Origin: Novosphingobium sp.
GTDB lineage: Bacteria > Pseudomonadota > Alphaproteobacteria > Sphingomonadales > Sphingomonadaceae
Direction: 5' to 3'
Length of the DNA stretch: 64,000 nt
Assembly: GCA_024236235.1 (NCBI GenBank)
Contig: JACKKV010000001.1
Coordinates: 62,001-126,000, forward strand
In this document: in pieces, positions 19,032 through 28,183 of the stretch
Layout of the letters: each line of letters opens with the position of its first letter
Numbering within the stretch: position 1 is the first letter of the stretch
Made by a program: the position numbers and the translations under genes
The notes under the pieces: generated by a model
Databases searched by the model: none
What the model was told of the DNA's origin: nothing
What the model saw: only the letters and a program-made list of their open reading frames with translations

Positions 19032-21563
19032 CTACTTTTCGACCACCTTCTTCTTGGCGGGTGCCTTCTTCTTGGCGGGTGCCTTTTTCGCCGGAGCCTT
19101 CTTCTTTTTGGCCGACCCCTTGGCCGCGCGCGCGGTGATCAGCTCGATTGCCTGCTCCTCGCTCAATTCCTCCGGCTTCAGATCCTTTGGAAGCGTCGCG
19201 TTGGTCGTACCATCAGTCACATAGGGGCCATAACGACCGGCAAGGAGCCTCATCTCGCCGCCACTGGCAGGGTGCGCACCGAAGATCTTGATCGGTTCGA
19301 CGGCCGCGCGCCCACCCCCGCCCTTGCGGTTGGCGGCTTCGGCCAGCAGGGCAACGGCCGCGTTCATCCCGGTTTCAAAGACGTCGCGCGTGCCCGAAAG
19401 CTTCGCATATTTGCCGTCATGCGCCAGATAGGGGCCATAGCGGCCAATGCTGGCGGTAATCATCTCACCCGTCTCCGGATGCGGCCCCACTTCGCGCGGC
19501 AGGCTGAGCAGCCTGAGCGCCCAGTCCAGATCGAACTCGGGCAGATCCTTGGGGATCGATGCGCGTTTGGCGTCCTTGCCCTCACCAAGCTGGACATAGG
19601 GGCCGAACCGCCCGGATTTGCGCTGCACATCCAGCCCGGTATCGGGATCGGTTCCCAGCGGCTCGTCCTCGGCCACCTCGCCATCCGCGCCAGGCTGCGC
19701 AAAACGGCGCGTATACTTGCACTCAGGATAGGCTGAACAGGCTACAAACGCACCGAAACGCCCCCCACGCAGCGCAAGACGGCCCTCACCGCATTTGGGA
19801 CAGAGGCGGGGGTCCGATCCATCCTCCTGCGGTGGGAACAGATAATCTTCGAGGAAGCCATCCAGCACTTCGGTCACCTCCGAAGGCTTGCGTTCCATCA
19901 CCTCGTCGCTCTTTGGTTTGAAGTCCTTCCAGAAGGCTTCGAGCACCCCTTTCCAGGCCGCCCGTCCGCCCGACACGTCATCCAGCTCGTCTTCCATCCC
20001 GGCGGTGAAATCATAAGCGACGTAGCGTTCGAAGAAGCGTTCGAGAAATGCTGTCAGGAGCCTGCCCGATTCTTCTGCAAAAAAACGGTTTTTCTCGGTG
20101 CGGACGTAATTGCGGTCCTTCAGCACCTGAATGGTGGAGGCATAGGTGGAAGGACGCCCGATCCCCAGTTCCTCCAGCCGCTTGACCAGGCTCGCCTCGG
20201 AGAAGCGCGGGGGCGGCTGCGTGAAATGCTGCGTTGCCGCCACGCCCTTCTTCGCCGGGCAATCGCCCTTGCGCATCAGCGGCAGCAGCCCTTCCTCATC
20301 CTCATCCGATTTCTGGTCCAGCCCTTCCTCATAGACCGCCAGAAAGCCCGGAAACTTGACCACCTGGCCGGTGGCGCGCAGTTCGTGCTGACCGGTCGGC
20401 TCGCGCAGGGTAACTGTGGTCCGTTCCAGCCGGGCGGCGGCCATCTGGCTGGCCATCGCCCGCTTGTAGATCAGATCGTACAGCTTCGCCTCATCGCCCG
20501 AACCGGCCCGATCACGCGAAAAATCCGTCGGCCGGATCGCCTCATGCGCTTCCTGCGCATTCTTGGCCTTGGTTTGGTAGATGCGCGGTTTTTCGGGCAG
20601 ATAATGCCCGTCATAGCGGTCACTGATCGCCTTGCGGGCGGCGGAAATGGCGCTGCCATCCATCTGCACCCCATCAGTCCGCATGTAAGTGATCGCGCCC
20701 GCTTCGTAGAGGTTTTGCGCGCAGCGCATGGTGTGGCTGGCAGAGTAGCCGAGCTTGCGTGCCGCCTCCTGCTGCAGGGTGGAGGTGGTGAAGGGCGGCG
20801 CGGGATTGCGGGTTAGCGGCCTGGTCTCGATCTCCTCGACCGTGAAGCGCGCTCCTTCGACCGCCGCCTTGGCACGCAGCGCGATCCCTTCCTCGCCAAG
20901 CGAAAGCTTGTCGAGCTTGGCCCCGTCGAAGCGCACCAGCCGCGCCTCAAACCCCGTCCCGTCCTGTTCCATACTGGCTGTGACCGACCAGTATTCCTGC
21001 GCGCGGAACGCCTCGATCTCGCGTTCGCGGTCAACGATCAGGCGCAGCGCCACCGATTGCACGCGCCCCGCGCTCTTCGCGCCTGGCAGTTTGCGCCACA
21101 GCACCGGCGACAGCGTGAAGCCGAACAGGTAATCCAGCGCGCGGCGGGCGAGATAGGCATCGATCAGATCCTGATCCAGCGCACGCGGCCGCTGCATCGC
21201 TTCCGTCACAGCCTGCTTGGTGATCGCATTGAAGGTGACCCGGTCCACTGCCTTGGGCAGCGCCTTGCGCTTCGCCAGCAGATCCTGAACATGCCAGCTG
21301 ATCGCCTCGCCCTCGCGGTCAGGGTCAGTCGCCAGGATCAGGCGATCAGCCTTTTTCGCCGCATCGGCGATTTCCTTCACTCGCCCCGCCTTGTCGCGAT
21401 AGGTTTCCCAATCCATCGCGAAATCCTCATCCGGCCGCACGGACCCGTCCTTGGGCGGCAGATCGCGCACATGGCCATAGGAAGCGAGAACCTTGAAGTC
21501 CTTGCCGAGATATTTTTCGATGGTCTTCGCCTTGGCGGGCGATTCAACGATAACGAGTTGCAT
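19032..21563 (-). CDS. topA: DNA topoisomerase I
   Basis: This type IA topoisomerase relaxes negative supercoils. The 843-residue protein has the N-terminal Toprim domain (VIVESPAKAKTIEKYLG and DPDREGEAISWH) and the catalytic tyrosine in AITYMRTDG (about residue 292). A classical C-terminal zinc-ribbon follows (CPKCGEGRLALRGGRFGAFVAC...CKYTRRF), then repeated FGPYVQLG/YGPYLAHDGKY-type topoisomerase C-terminal repeats. It ends in a lysine/alanine/proline-rich tail containing KKAPAKK repeats, probably a DNA-binding extension. It sits downstream of dprA on the same strand. Confidence 0.97.
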   Translation of the reverse strand: MQLVIVESPAKAKTIEKYLGKDFKVLASYGHVRDLPPKDGSVRPDEDFAMDWETYRDKAGRVKEIADAAKKADRLILATDPDREGEAISWHVQDLLAKRKALPKAVDRVTFNAITKQAVTEAMQRPRALDQDLIDAYLARRALDYLFGFTLSPVLWRKLPGAKSAGRVQSVALRLIVDREREIEAFRAQEYWSVTASMEQDGTGFEARLVRFDGAKLDKLSLGEEGIALRAKAAVEGARFTVEEIETRPLTRNPAPPFTTSTLQQEAARKLGYSASHTMRCAQNLYEAGAITYMRTDGVQMDGSAISAARKAISDRYDGHYLPEKPRIYQTKAKNAQEAHEAIRPTDFSRDRAGSGDEAKLYDLIYKRAMASQMAAARLERTTVTLREPTGQHELRATGQVVKFPGFLAVYEEGLDQKSDEDEEGLLPLMRKGDCPAKKGVAATQHFTQPPPRFSEASLVKRLEELGIGRPSTYASTIQVLKDRNYVRTEKNRFFAEESGRLLTAFLERFFERYVAYDFTAGMEDELDDVSGGRAAWKGVLEAFWKDFKPKSDEVMERKPSEVTEVLDGFLEDYLFPPQEDGSDPRLCPKCGEGRLALRGGRFGAFVACSAYPECKYTRRFAQPGADGEVAEDEPLGTDPDTGLDVQRKSGRFGPYVQLGEGKDAKRASIPKDLPEFDLDWALRLLSLPREVGPHPETGEMITASIGRYGPYLAHDGKYAKLSGTRDVFETGMNAAVALLAEAANRKGGGGRAAVEPIKIFGAHPASGGEMRLLAGRYGPYVTDGTTNATLPKDLKPEELSEEQAIELITARAAKGSAKKKKAPAKKAPAKKKAPAKKKVVEK

Positions 21564-21633
21564 GATGGTTTTTATCTGCCTTACGCGTGCATGTGCATAT
21601 GCGCGCGAGGGTGAGAGGGGCGGAGGGGATTCG

Positions 21634-22746
21634 TCAAGCGGTCAAACTTACCCTGCCCCCGGCGTGGCGCGCGAGCCGACCGGCGATCTCCAGTTCCAGC
21701 AGCGCCATCAGCACCGCCCCCGCCTCTGCCCCGCTCTGCCGGATCAGTTCGTCGACCCCGACCGGCGCAGTGGTCAGCAGCGTGGCAAGGTCTGCCGGCT
21801 CGTCGGCCAGTTCCTCGCCCGGATCATAGGCAAAGCCGCTACCCTCGCGGAAACTGGAGCGGGGCTGGCCGTCGAAACCCGCGATCAGTTCCAGCACATC
21901 TTCCGCCGATTGCACCAGGATCGCCCCTTCGCGAATCAGCTGGTTGCAACCCTGTGCCCGCGCATCGAGCGGAGAGCCGGGGATGGCCATCACCTCGCGC
22001 CCGGCCTCTCCCGCCAGCCGGGCGGTGATGAGCGAGCCTGATTTCGGCGCGGCTTCCACCACCAGCGTGCCCGCCGCCAGCCCGGCGATAATTCGGTTGC
22101 GGCTGGGAAAGTGGCTGCCGCGCGGTTCGGTGCCCGGCGGCTGTTCGGCCAGCAGCAAGGCCTGCTGCGCAATCCGTTCCTGCAAATCGGCATGCTGCGG
22201 CGGATAGGCGATGTCGATCCCGCTGGCGATCACACCGATGGTGGCGGGCAGCGCGCCTTCATGCGCCGCACCGTCAATCCCCCGGGCAAGGCCCGATACG
22301 ACCACCACCCCCGCATCGCGCAGCGCCTGCGCAAAATCGCGGGCCAGCTTGACCGCGGCGGCTGACGCATTGCGCGCGCCGACCATGGCGACGCAGGGCC
22401 GCGCCGCCAGCGCAAGATCGCCGCGCCAGGTCAGGATCGGCGGCGCGCTGTCCAGTTGCGCCAGCGCGGCGGGATAAGCGGGGCTGTCATGGAACAGATA
22501 GCGGGCGTTTGCCTTGCGGACCTGCGCAACCTCGCACTCCACTGCATCTACCGGGGCCGCGCGATAGGCCCGCCCGCCCCGTGCGGCGAGATCGGGCAGC
22601 GCCTCCAAAGCGGCACGGGCATTGCCAAAGCGGCGCAGCAACTGGCGGTAACTGACCGGGCCGATATTGGGCGAACGCAGCAGGCGAATGCGAGCGAAGG
22701 CTTCTTCCTGAGAGAGCTCCTGACCTGAACGTGCCGATGCGGTCAC
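21634..22746 (-). CDS. dprA: DNA-processing protein DprA
   Basis: DprA (Smf) loads RecA onto incoming single-stranded DNA during natural transformation. The 370-residue protein has the Rossmann-like core with VGARNASAAAVKLARDFA, SGLARGIDGAAHEGAL, ASGIDIAYPPQH, HFPSRNRIIAGLA and VVEAAPKSGSLITARLA. A C-terminal winged-helix domain covers about residues 305-370. The GTG start at 22746 overlaps the plsY stop as GTGA, a coupled arrangement also known elsewhere. No competence pilus genes are in the window. Confidence 0.95.
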   Translation of the reverse strand: MTASARSGQELSQEEAFARIRLLRSPNIGPVSYRQLLRRFGNARAALEALPDLAARGGRAYRAAPVDAVECEVAQVRKANARYLFHDSPAYPAALAQLDSAPPILTWRGDLALAARPCVAMVGARNASAAAVKLARDFAQALRDAGVVVVSGLARGIDGAAHEGALPATIGVIASGIDIAYPPQHADLQERIAQQALLLAEQPPGTEPRGSHFPSRNRIIAGLAAGTLVVEAAPKSGSLITARLAGEAGREVMAIPGSPLDARAQGCNQLIREGAILVQSAEDVLELIAGFDGQPRSSFREGSGFAYDPGEELADEPADLATLLTTAPVGVDELIRQSGAEAGAVLMALLELEIAGRLARHAGGRVSLTA

Positions 22747-23324
22747 TTCGAACTGCCGACTTTCGGTTCATCGCCATTGCGCAGTCGGGCAATATTGGCG
22801 CGGTGCAGCCAGATCACCAGCGCCGCGATGGCCACCAGCACCGGCGCATAGGCATCATATCCCAGCGCCCAGGCGGCCAGCGGAGCGGACACCGCCGCGC
22901 ACATGCCTGCCAGCGACGATATTCGCGTCACCGCCAGCATGCCCAGCCAGACCACCGCATAGACCAGCCCCATGGGCCAGCCCAGCCCGGTGACCACGCC
23001 CATGGCTGTCGCCACCCCCTTGCCGCCGCGAAAACCCAGCCAGACCGGGAAACAGTGCCCGATCACGGTTGCCAGCGCCGCCCAGATTTCCGCACCCGGA
23101 AAAAATTGTCGCACCAGCAGCACGGCGCACAGCCCCTTGCCCAGATCGAGCAGCAGTGTAGCCGCCGCCAGACCCTTGCGCCCGGTACGCAGCACATTGG
23201 TCGCGCCGATATTGCCCGAACCGATGCTGCGCAGGTCGCCCGCACCGGTCAGCCGCGTCAGCAGCAGGCCGAAAGGGATGGAACCGAGCGCGTAGCCGAT
23301 GATCGCAGCGTAAAGGTTTTCCAT
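22743..23324 (-). CDS. plsY: Glycerol-3-phosphate acyltransferase PlsY
   Basis: PlsY acylates glycerol-3-phosphate from acyl-phosphate, the first step of phospholipid synthesis in the inner membrane. The 193-residue protein is multi-pass and carries the three PlsY motifs: GSIPFG...RSIGSGNIGATNVLR, then GHCFPVWLGFRGGKGVATAMG, then LHRANIARLRNG. The ATG at 23324 (MENLYAAIIGYALGSIPFG) gives the conserved periplasmic start; extra codons to 23402 have no family match. It is coupled to dprA and diverges from murI. Confidence 0.96.
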   Translation of the reverse strand: MENLYAAIIGYALGSIPFGLLLTRLTGAGDLRSIGSGNIGATNVLRTGRKGLAAATLLLDLGKGLCAVLLVRQFFPGAEIWAALATVIGHCFPVWLGFRGGKGVATAMGVVTGLGWPMGLVYAVVWLGMLAVTRISSLAGMCAAVSAPLAAWALGYDAYAPVLVAIAALVIWLHRANIARLRNGDEPKVGSSK

Positions 23325-23432
23325 CGGTTTCCCATACAGCGCGGCCCGCGCGATGCGAAGCCCGGCTTTCCTTTTCCGGATGCCTAAGTAAAAGACCGGC
23401 AAGTCTCAAGCTCAGGACGCGCGGAATTCTCC

Positions 23433-24230
23433 ATTACCGATCCAGCTTCTCCAATCCTGTTGTTCGATTCCGGCGTGGGCGGGCTGACCGTGCTCGCCGA
23501 ATTGCGCAGGCTGCTGCCACAGGCGCCGGTGCTGTATGTCGCGGATACGGCTGCCCTGCCTTACGGCGAAAAGAGCGAGGTCCAGATCGCCGCCCGCGTT
23601 GCCGCCCTGCTGGGCCGACTGGTCGAACGCTTTCACCCCCGGCTGGTGACGATTGCCTGCAATACCGCTTCCACCATCGCCCTCTCGGCCCTGCGCGAGG
23701 CGCTGGACGTGCCGATCGTGGGCACAGTGCCCGCGATCAAGCCCGCCGCCGCGCTGACCGGTTCGGGGGTCATCGGCCTGCTCGGCACCGCCGCCACGAT
23801 CCGGCAGGCCTATGTTGACCGGCTTGAGGCGGAATTCGCTTCCGACAAGCTGTTGCTGCGCCATGCCGCGCCGGAACTGGTCCATGCCGCAGAAGCGCTG
23901 CTGGCGGGCGAAACGCCGGATCCTGCAGTCTTCCAGGCCGCCGCCGAAGGGCTGCGTCAGCAGGCTGGAGGGTCCAGCATTGACACGGTGGTGCTGGCCT
24001 GCACGCATTTTCCGCTGGTCGAACGGGAACTGGCGGAAGCGTTCGGCCCGGATGTCCGCTTCGTCGATGGCGCGGCAGGCATCGCGCGGCGGATCGTCCA
24101 TCTGACCGAAGGGCAGAATTTCGCGCGCAAGGGCCCGGACCAGGCCGTGTTTACCGGGCCATGGCCGATTTCCGCGGGACTGATACAGAGCCTGCGCGCC
24201 TATGGGCTGGACGAGATTTCCCATTTCTGA
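23433..24230 (+). CDS. murI: Glutamate racemase, probable non-standard start codon
   Basis: MurI makes D-glutamate for peptidoglycan. Both catalytic cysteines and their contexts are visible: IACNTAST and VLACTHFPLVE. The N-terminal motif ILLFDSGVGGLTVLAEL is normally preceded by about ten residues. Here the only ATG/GTG/TTG codon downstream of the last in-frame stop (23385) is TTG at 23460, which would begin the protein at FDSGVGG and trim the first strand. ATT at 23433 would give ITDPASPILLFDSGVGG, a normal N-terminus, with GCGGAA upstream. I list the longer form as a hypothesis; 23460 is the conservative start. The product is about 265 residues. Confidence 0.93.
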   Translation: MTDPASPILLFDSGVGGLTVLAELRRLLPQAPVLYVADTAALPYGEKSEVQIAARVAALLGRLVERFHPRLVTIACNTASTIALSALREALDVPIVGTVPAIKPAAALTGSGVIGLLGTAATIRQAYVDRLEAEFASDKLLLRHAAPELVHAAEALLAGETPDPAVFQAAAEGLRQQAGGSSIDTVVLACTHFPLVERELAEAFGPDVRFVDGAAGIARRIVHLTEGQNFARKGPDQAVFTGPWPISAGLIQSLRAYGLDEISHF

Positions 24231-24347
24231 GCGCGCCGCCGGTAATAAGCAGTGGAAAAGCGGCACCGATTTCGCTATTGGGCCAGCCATTCCCGCTGGT
24301 TCCGGGCTGCACTGGCCCGCGCGCAGCGCCACAGACGGACGGGTTCG

Positions 24348-25568
24348 TTGAACTACGATCAGATTTTCGACCAGGCGATCGAACGGCTCCACTCAGAAGG
24401 CCGCTACCGCGTTTTCATCGACATTCTGCGCAACAAGGGCGCCTATCCCAATGCCCGCTGCTTTGCCGGCCATAACGGGCCGAAGGACATCACGGTCTGG
24501 TGTTCCAACGATTATCTCACGATGGGCCAGCATCCCAAGGTGATCGCCGCCATGGAAGAAGCACTGCATGATGTCGGCGCCGGTTCAGGCGGCACCCGCA
24601 ACATCGGCGGCAATACCCATTACCATGTCGAACTGGAAGGCGAACTGGCCGACTTGCATGGCAAGGATGGCGCGCTGCTGTTCACCTCGGGCTACGTCTC
24701 GAACGATGCCACCCTTTCGACGCTGGCCAGGATCCTGCCCGGCTGCATCATCTTTTCGGATGAACTCAATCACGCCAGCATGATCGCGGGCATCCGCAAT
24801 TCCGGCTGCGAAAAGCGGGTGTGGCGCCATAATGACACGGACCATCTGGAAGAACTGCTGGCCGCCGAAGACCCCGACGTGCCCAAGCTGATCGCCTTTG
24901 AAAGCGTCTATTCCATGGATGGCGATGTCGCCCCGATTCACGCGATCTGCGACCTTGCCGAAAAATACAACGCGCTGACCTATATTGACGAAGTGCATGC
25001 CGTGGGCATGTATGGCCCACGCGGCGGCGGCATTTCGGAACGTGACGAAGCGGCACATCGCATCGACATCATCGAAGGCACGCTGGGCAAGGCGTTCGGC
25101 GTGATGGGCGGCTATATCGCGGCCGATGCGCGGATCGTGGACGTTATCCGCAGCTATGCCCCCGGTTTCATCTTCACCACCTCATTGAGCCCGGTGCTGG
25201 TCGCGGGTGTGCTTGCCAGCGTGCGGCACCTCAAATCCAGCAGCGTGGAACGCGATGGCCAGCAGGCCGCCGCCGCCACGCTGAAGCGGCTGTTCCGCGA
25301 AGCAGGCCTGCCGGTAATGGAAAGCACCACGCATATCGTGCCGCTGATGGTGGGCGATCCGGTGCGGGCCAAGAAGATCAGCGACATCCTGCTCGCCGAA
25401 TATGGCGTCTACGTGCAGCCGATCAATTTCCCCACCGTCCCGCGCGGCACCGAACGGCTGCGCTTCACCCCAGGCCCTGCGCATACCGAAGCGATGATGG
25501 TGGAACTCACCTCGGCGTTGGTCGAAATCTGGGATCGGATGGAACTGGCGCTACAACAGGCCGCGTAA
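24348..25568 (+). CDS. hemA: 5-aminolevulinate synthase
   Basis: This PLP enzyme condenses glycine and succinyl-CoA to 5-aminolevulinate, the C4 route to heme and bacteriochlorophyll found in alphaproteobacteria. The 406-residue form starting at TTG 24348 (NYDQIFDQAIERLHSEGRYR) matches the family N-terminus. The longer frame to 24252 has none of its character. Key segments are GSGGTRNIGGNTHYH, FTSGYVSNDATL, FESVYSMDGDVAPI, YIDEVHAVGMYGP and the PLP lysine in GTLGKAFGVMGGY. It uses succinyl-CoA, which the mutase in this window also produces. A bidirectional terminator follows. Confidence 0.97.
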   Translation: MNYDQIFDQAIERLHSEGRYRVFIDILRNKGAYPNARCFAGHNGPKDITVWCSNDYLTMGQHPKVIAAMEEALHDVGAGSGGTRNIGGNTHYHVELEGELADLHGKDGALLFTSGYVSNDATLSTLARILPGCIIFSDELNHASMIAGIRNSGCEKRVWRHNDTDHLEELLAAEDPDVPKLIAFESVYSMDGDVAPIHAICDLAEKYNALTYIDEVHAVGMYGPRGGGISERDEAAHRIDIIEGTLGKAFGVMGGYIAADARIVDVIRSYAPGFIFTTSLSPVLVAGVLASVRHLKSSSVERDGQQAAAATLKRLFREAGLPVMESTTHIVPLMVGDPVRAKKISDILLAEYGVYVQPINFPTVPRGTERLRFTPGPAHTEAMMVELTSALVEIWDRMELALQQAA

Positions 25569-25570
25569 CA

Positions 25571-25607
25571 GAAAAAAGGCCCCGCGGTCGTCTCGCGAGG
25601 CCTTTTT
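25571..25607. terminator. Bidirectional rho-independent terminator
   Basis: AAAAAAGGCC followed by a CGCG-rich stem and GGCCTTTTT forms a strong hairpin with an A-tract on the left and a T-tract on the right. It lies between the converging hemA and decarboxylase genes and can serve both. Confidence 0.9.
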
Positions 25608-25628
25608 CATAGCAGCCCCAAAAGCGGG

Positions 25629-26834
25629 TCAGCGCAGGCTTACCACATTGTCCGAAACGCGCGGGTCCACCCGGTCACCGCGATAGAGGCTGGCCATCGG
25701 TTCATCGGCGACATTGACCGCCACCGCGTTGCCGAAGCCGTTGAAGCCCGTCTTCATCGCCGCGCCATAGGCGCCCAGCATGCCGATTTCGATGTAATCG
25801 CCCGCACTGATGTTTTCAGGCAGTGCGAACGGCCCTTCCATGTAATCGGCATCGTCGCAGGTCGGTCCGTAAAAGGCGAAGTCCCGCTCCATCACCGCAA
25901 ATTCATCGCCAATCGCGGCCACCGGGAAACGCCAGCCGACATGCGCGGCATCGAACAGCGCGCCATAAGCGCCATCGTTGATGAACAGCTCGTCTCCGCG
26001 CCGCTTTTCCACCCGCACGATGAGCGAGCTGTATTCGGCGCAGAGCGCGCGGCCTGGTTCGCACCACAGTTCGGCGTTGTAGGCAATCGGCAGCGCCACG
26101 AAATGGCGATGGATGATCTGGAAGTAATCTTCCAGCGGCGGCGGTTCCATGCCCGGATAGACGGAAGGGAAGCCCCCACCCACGTCAATCATGTCAATCA
26201 CCACGCCCGCATCGGCAATCGCCGCGCGCACCCGGTCAAGCGCCTGGACATAGGCAAAGGGCGACATCGCCTGGCTGCCGACATGGAAACATACGCCCAG
26301 CCAGTCCGCCACCTGCCGCGCTGCCTGCAACAGCAGCGGAGCCTCGGTCAGATCCGCCCCGAATTTGGAGGCGAGGCTGAGTTCGGCATATTCGGAAGAC
26401 ACGCGCAGCCGCACGCACAGACGCAGGTCCGTGGCCGGATTGCCCGCGCCATCGCGCGTCGCTTCGACGATCTTTTCCAGCTCTTCGGCGGAATCGAGAC
26501 TGAAAGTCTTCACGCCATGCGTGTGATAAGCCTCGCGGATCGCGCCGGGCGTTTTCACCGGATGCATGAAGCACAGCACAGCTTCGGGCAGCAGTGCCCG
26601 CACCAGCCGCACTTCCGCAATGGAAGCGACATCGAAATGGGTAATCCCGTTATCCCACAGGATCTGCAGCAGATCGGGCGAAGGGTTGGCCTTCACCGCA
26701 TAAAGCGATTTGCCCCGGAACTTCTCGGCAAAGAAGCGGGCGGCGCGCCCTGCTGCATGCGGGCGGTTGAGGATGACGGGTTCGTCCGGCGAGAGATCGC
26801 GGACTACAGCCGATGCGCAAGGGAAGATGTGCAA
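25629..26834 (-). CDS. Ornithine/lysine-type decarboxylase, PLP fold III
   Basis: An alanine-racemase-fold decarboxylase that would turn ornithine (and perhaps lysine) into putrescine (cadaverine). The 401-residue product has the PLP lysine in SLYAVKANPSP (Lys48), the phosphate-binding glycine motif DVGGGFPSVYPG, EPGRALCAEYS, and the active-site cysteine motif YGPTCDDADY typical of ornithine decarboxylases. The start is uncertain: TTG at 26834 gives the family-like HIFPCASAVVRDLSP, while TTG at 26879 adds 15 residues. It follows the carboxyspermidine genes on the same strand after 176 bases, and would supply their putrescine. Substrate choice cannot be read from sequence alone. Confidence 0.9.
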   Translation of the reverse strand: MHIFPCASAVVRDLSPDEPVILNRPHAAGRAARFFAEKFRGKSLYAVKANPSPDLLQILWDNGITHFDVASIAEVRLVRALLPEAVLCFMHPVKTPGAIREAYHTHGVKTFSLDSAEELEKIVEATRDGAGNPATDLRLCVRLRVSSEYAELSLASKFGADLTEAPLLLQAARQVADWLGVCFHVGSQAMSPFAYVQALDRVRAAIADAGVVIDMIDVGGGFPSVYPGMEPPPLEDYFQIIHRHFVALPIAYNAELWCEPGRALCAEYSSLIVRVEKRRGDELFINDGAYGALFDAAHVGWRFPVAAIGDEFAVMERDFAFYGPTCDDADYMEGPFALPENISAGDYIEIGMLGAYGAAMKTGFNGFGNAVAVNVADEPMASLYRGDRVDPRVSDNVVSLR

Positions 26835-27010
26835 CTCAAGGGACCCCCAAAACGGTTCGCTAAAACCATGAAACGACAAGCTGCCTTGCGGTTAGGAAGT
26901 CCCCTTGGGGCAGCGGAGGGCTGCTATAGGCTCGAAAAGCTGAACTGCAAGTGAAAATGCCCCCATCGTTCGAACCCGGCCAATTCCGCCAGTCACGGGG
27001 TCAATCGCGC

Positions 27011-28183
27011 TCAGCTCAGCCGGTCGCGGAAGTCCTCGTAGCCGAATTTGCGGATCTGTTCGAGCGAATCGGTTTCACTGTCCCACAGCCAGATTGACGG
27101 CAGCGGAACGCCGTTGAAGGTGGTGGTCTTGACCATGGAATAATGCGCCTGATCGAGAAAGGCGAAACGCTGCCCAGGTTCCACCGCCACTGGCAGTCGG
27201 TAATCGCCGATCACATCGCCGGCCAGGCACGACGGCCCGCCCAGCCGCACCGCTTCGCCCGCATCCAGCTCCCCCAGCATGGCCGGGCGATAGGGCGCCT
27301 CGATCACATCCGGCATATGACAGGTCGCCGAAACGTCAGTGATGGCCAGCGGCATTCCGTTCCAGTGCGTGTCCAGCACCGTGCCCACCAGAATGCCCGC
27401 ATCCAGCGCCACTGCTTCGCCCGGCTCCAGATAAATCTCCGCACCCGTATCGTCAGCCACGTCGCGCAGGAATTCGACCAGTTCGTCGCGCTGGTAATCG
27501 GCGCGGGTGATGTGATGCCCGCCCCCGAAGTTCAGCCATTTGAACTCGCCGAACCACGGCTCCAGATGATCGAAGGCCTTGTCCCAGGTGCGCCGCAGCG
27601 GCTCCAGATCCTGTTCGCACAGCGTGTGCATGTGAATGCCATCGACCAGCGCCATATGTTCCTCGGTCAGCTGGTCAATCGGAAAACCGAGGCGCGAATG
27701 CGGCGCACAGGGATCGTAACGGGGCACCTCCCCTTCCGCGTGCAGCGGGTTGACGCGCAGGCCAATGTCGAAACTGTTGCCGCGATTGCGCGACAGTTCG
27801 AGGATATCAGCAAAACGTTCGATCTGCTGGGGCGAATTGAAGATCACATGATCGGAAAGGCGGCAGATTTCCTCCAGGTCGTCCGGCTTGTAAGCTGCGC
27901 AATAGGTGGCGATTTCACCGTCGTAATGCTCACCCGCCAGCAGCGCTTCCCACAGGCCCGAAGTGCACACCCCATCAAGATATTCGCCGATGATCGGCGC
28001 CACCGACCACATGGAAAAGGCCTTGAGCGCGGCCAGCACCTTGATCCCTGCACGATCGCGCACATCGGCAAGGATGCGCAGATTCTCACGCAGCTTCGCC
28101 GCGTCCACCACGAAAGCAGGGCTATCGACGCGGTTAAGGTCGAAATGGGCAAAGGCGCCCGGATCGCCGGCACGTGTTTCCAT
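27011..28183 (-). CDS. nspC: Carboxynorspermidine/carboxyspermidine decarboxylase
   Basis: This PLP fold-III enzyme decarboxylates carboxyspermidine to spermidine. The 390-residue product opens with DSPAFVVDAAKLRENLRIL and carries the PLP lysine in VLAALKAFSMWS. Other family segments are GICTSGLWEA-like VCTSGLWEALLAGEHY, NPLHAEGEVPRYDPC, WLNFGGGHHITRADY and YLEPGEAVALDAG. The ATG at 28183 overlaps the stop of the upstream dehydrogenase as TGATG. The frame is open far upstream to 28390, but that is a shadow of the dehydrogenase. The pairing with that gene defines the aspartate-semialdehyde route to spermidine. Confidence 0.95.
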   Translation of the reverse strand: METRAGDPGAFAHFDLNRVDSPAFVVDAAKLRENLRILADVRDRAGIKVLAALKAFSMWSVAPIIGEYLDGVCTSGLWEALLAGEHYDGEIATYCAAYKPDDLEEICRLSDHVIFNSPQQIERFADILELSRNRGNSFDIGLRVNPLHAEGEVPRYDPCAPHSRLGFPIDQLTEEHMALVDGIHMHTLCEQDLEPLRRTWDKAFDHLEPWFGEFKWLNFGGGHHITRADYQRDELVEFLRDVADDTGAEIYLEPGEAVALDAGILVGTVLDTHWNGMPLAITDVSATCHMPDVIEAPYRPAMLGELDAGEAVRLGGPSCLAGDVIGDYRLPVAVEPGQRFAFLDQAHYSMVKTTTFNGVPLPSIWLWDSETDSLEQIRKFGYEDFRDRLS

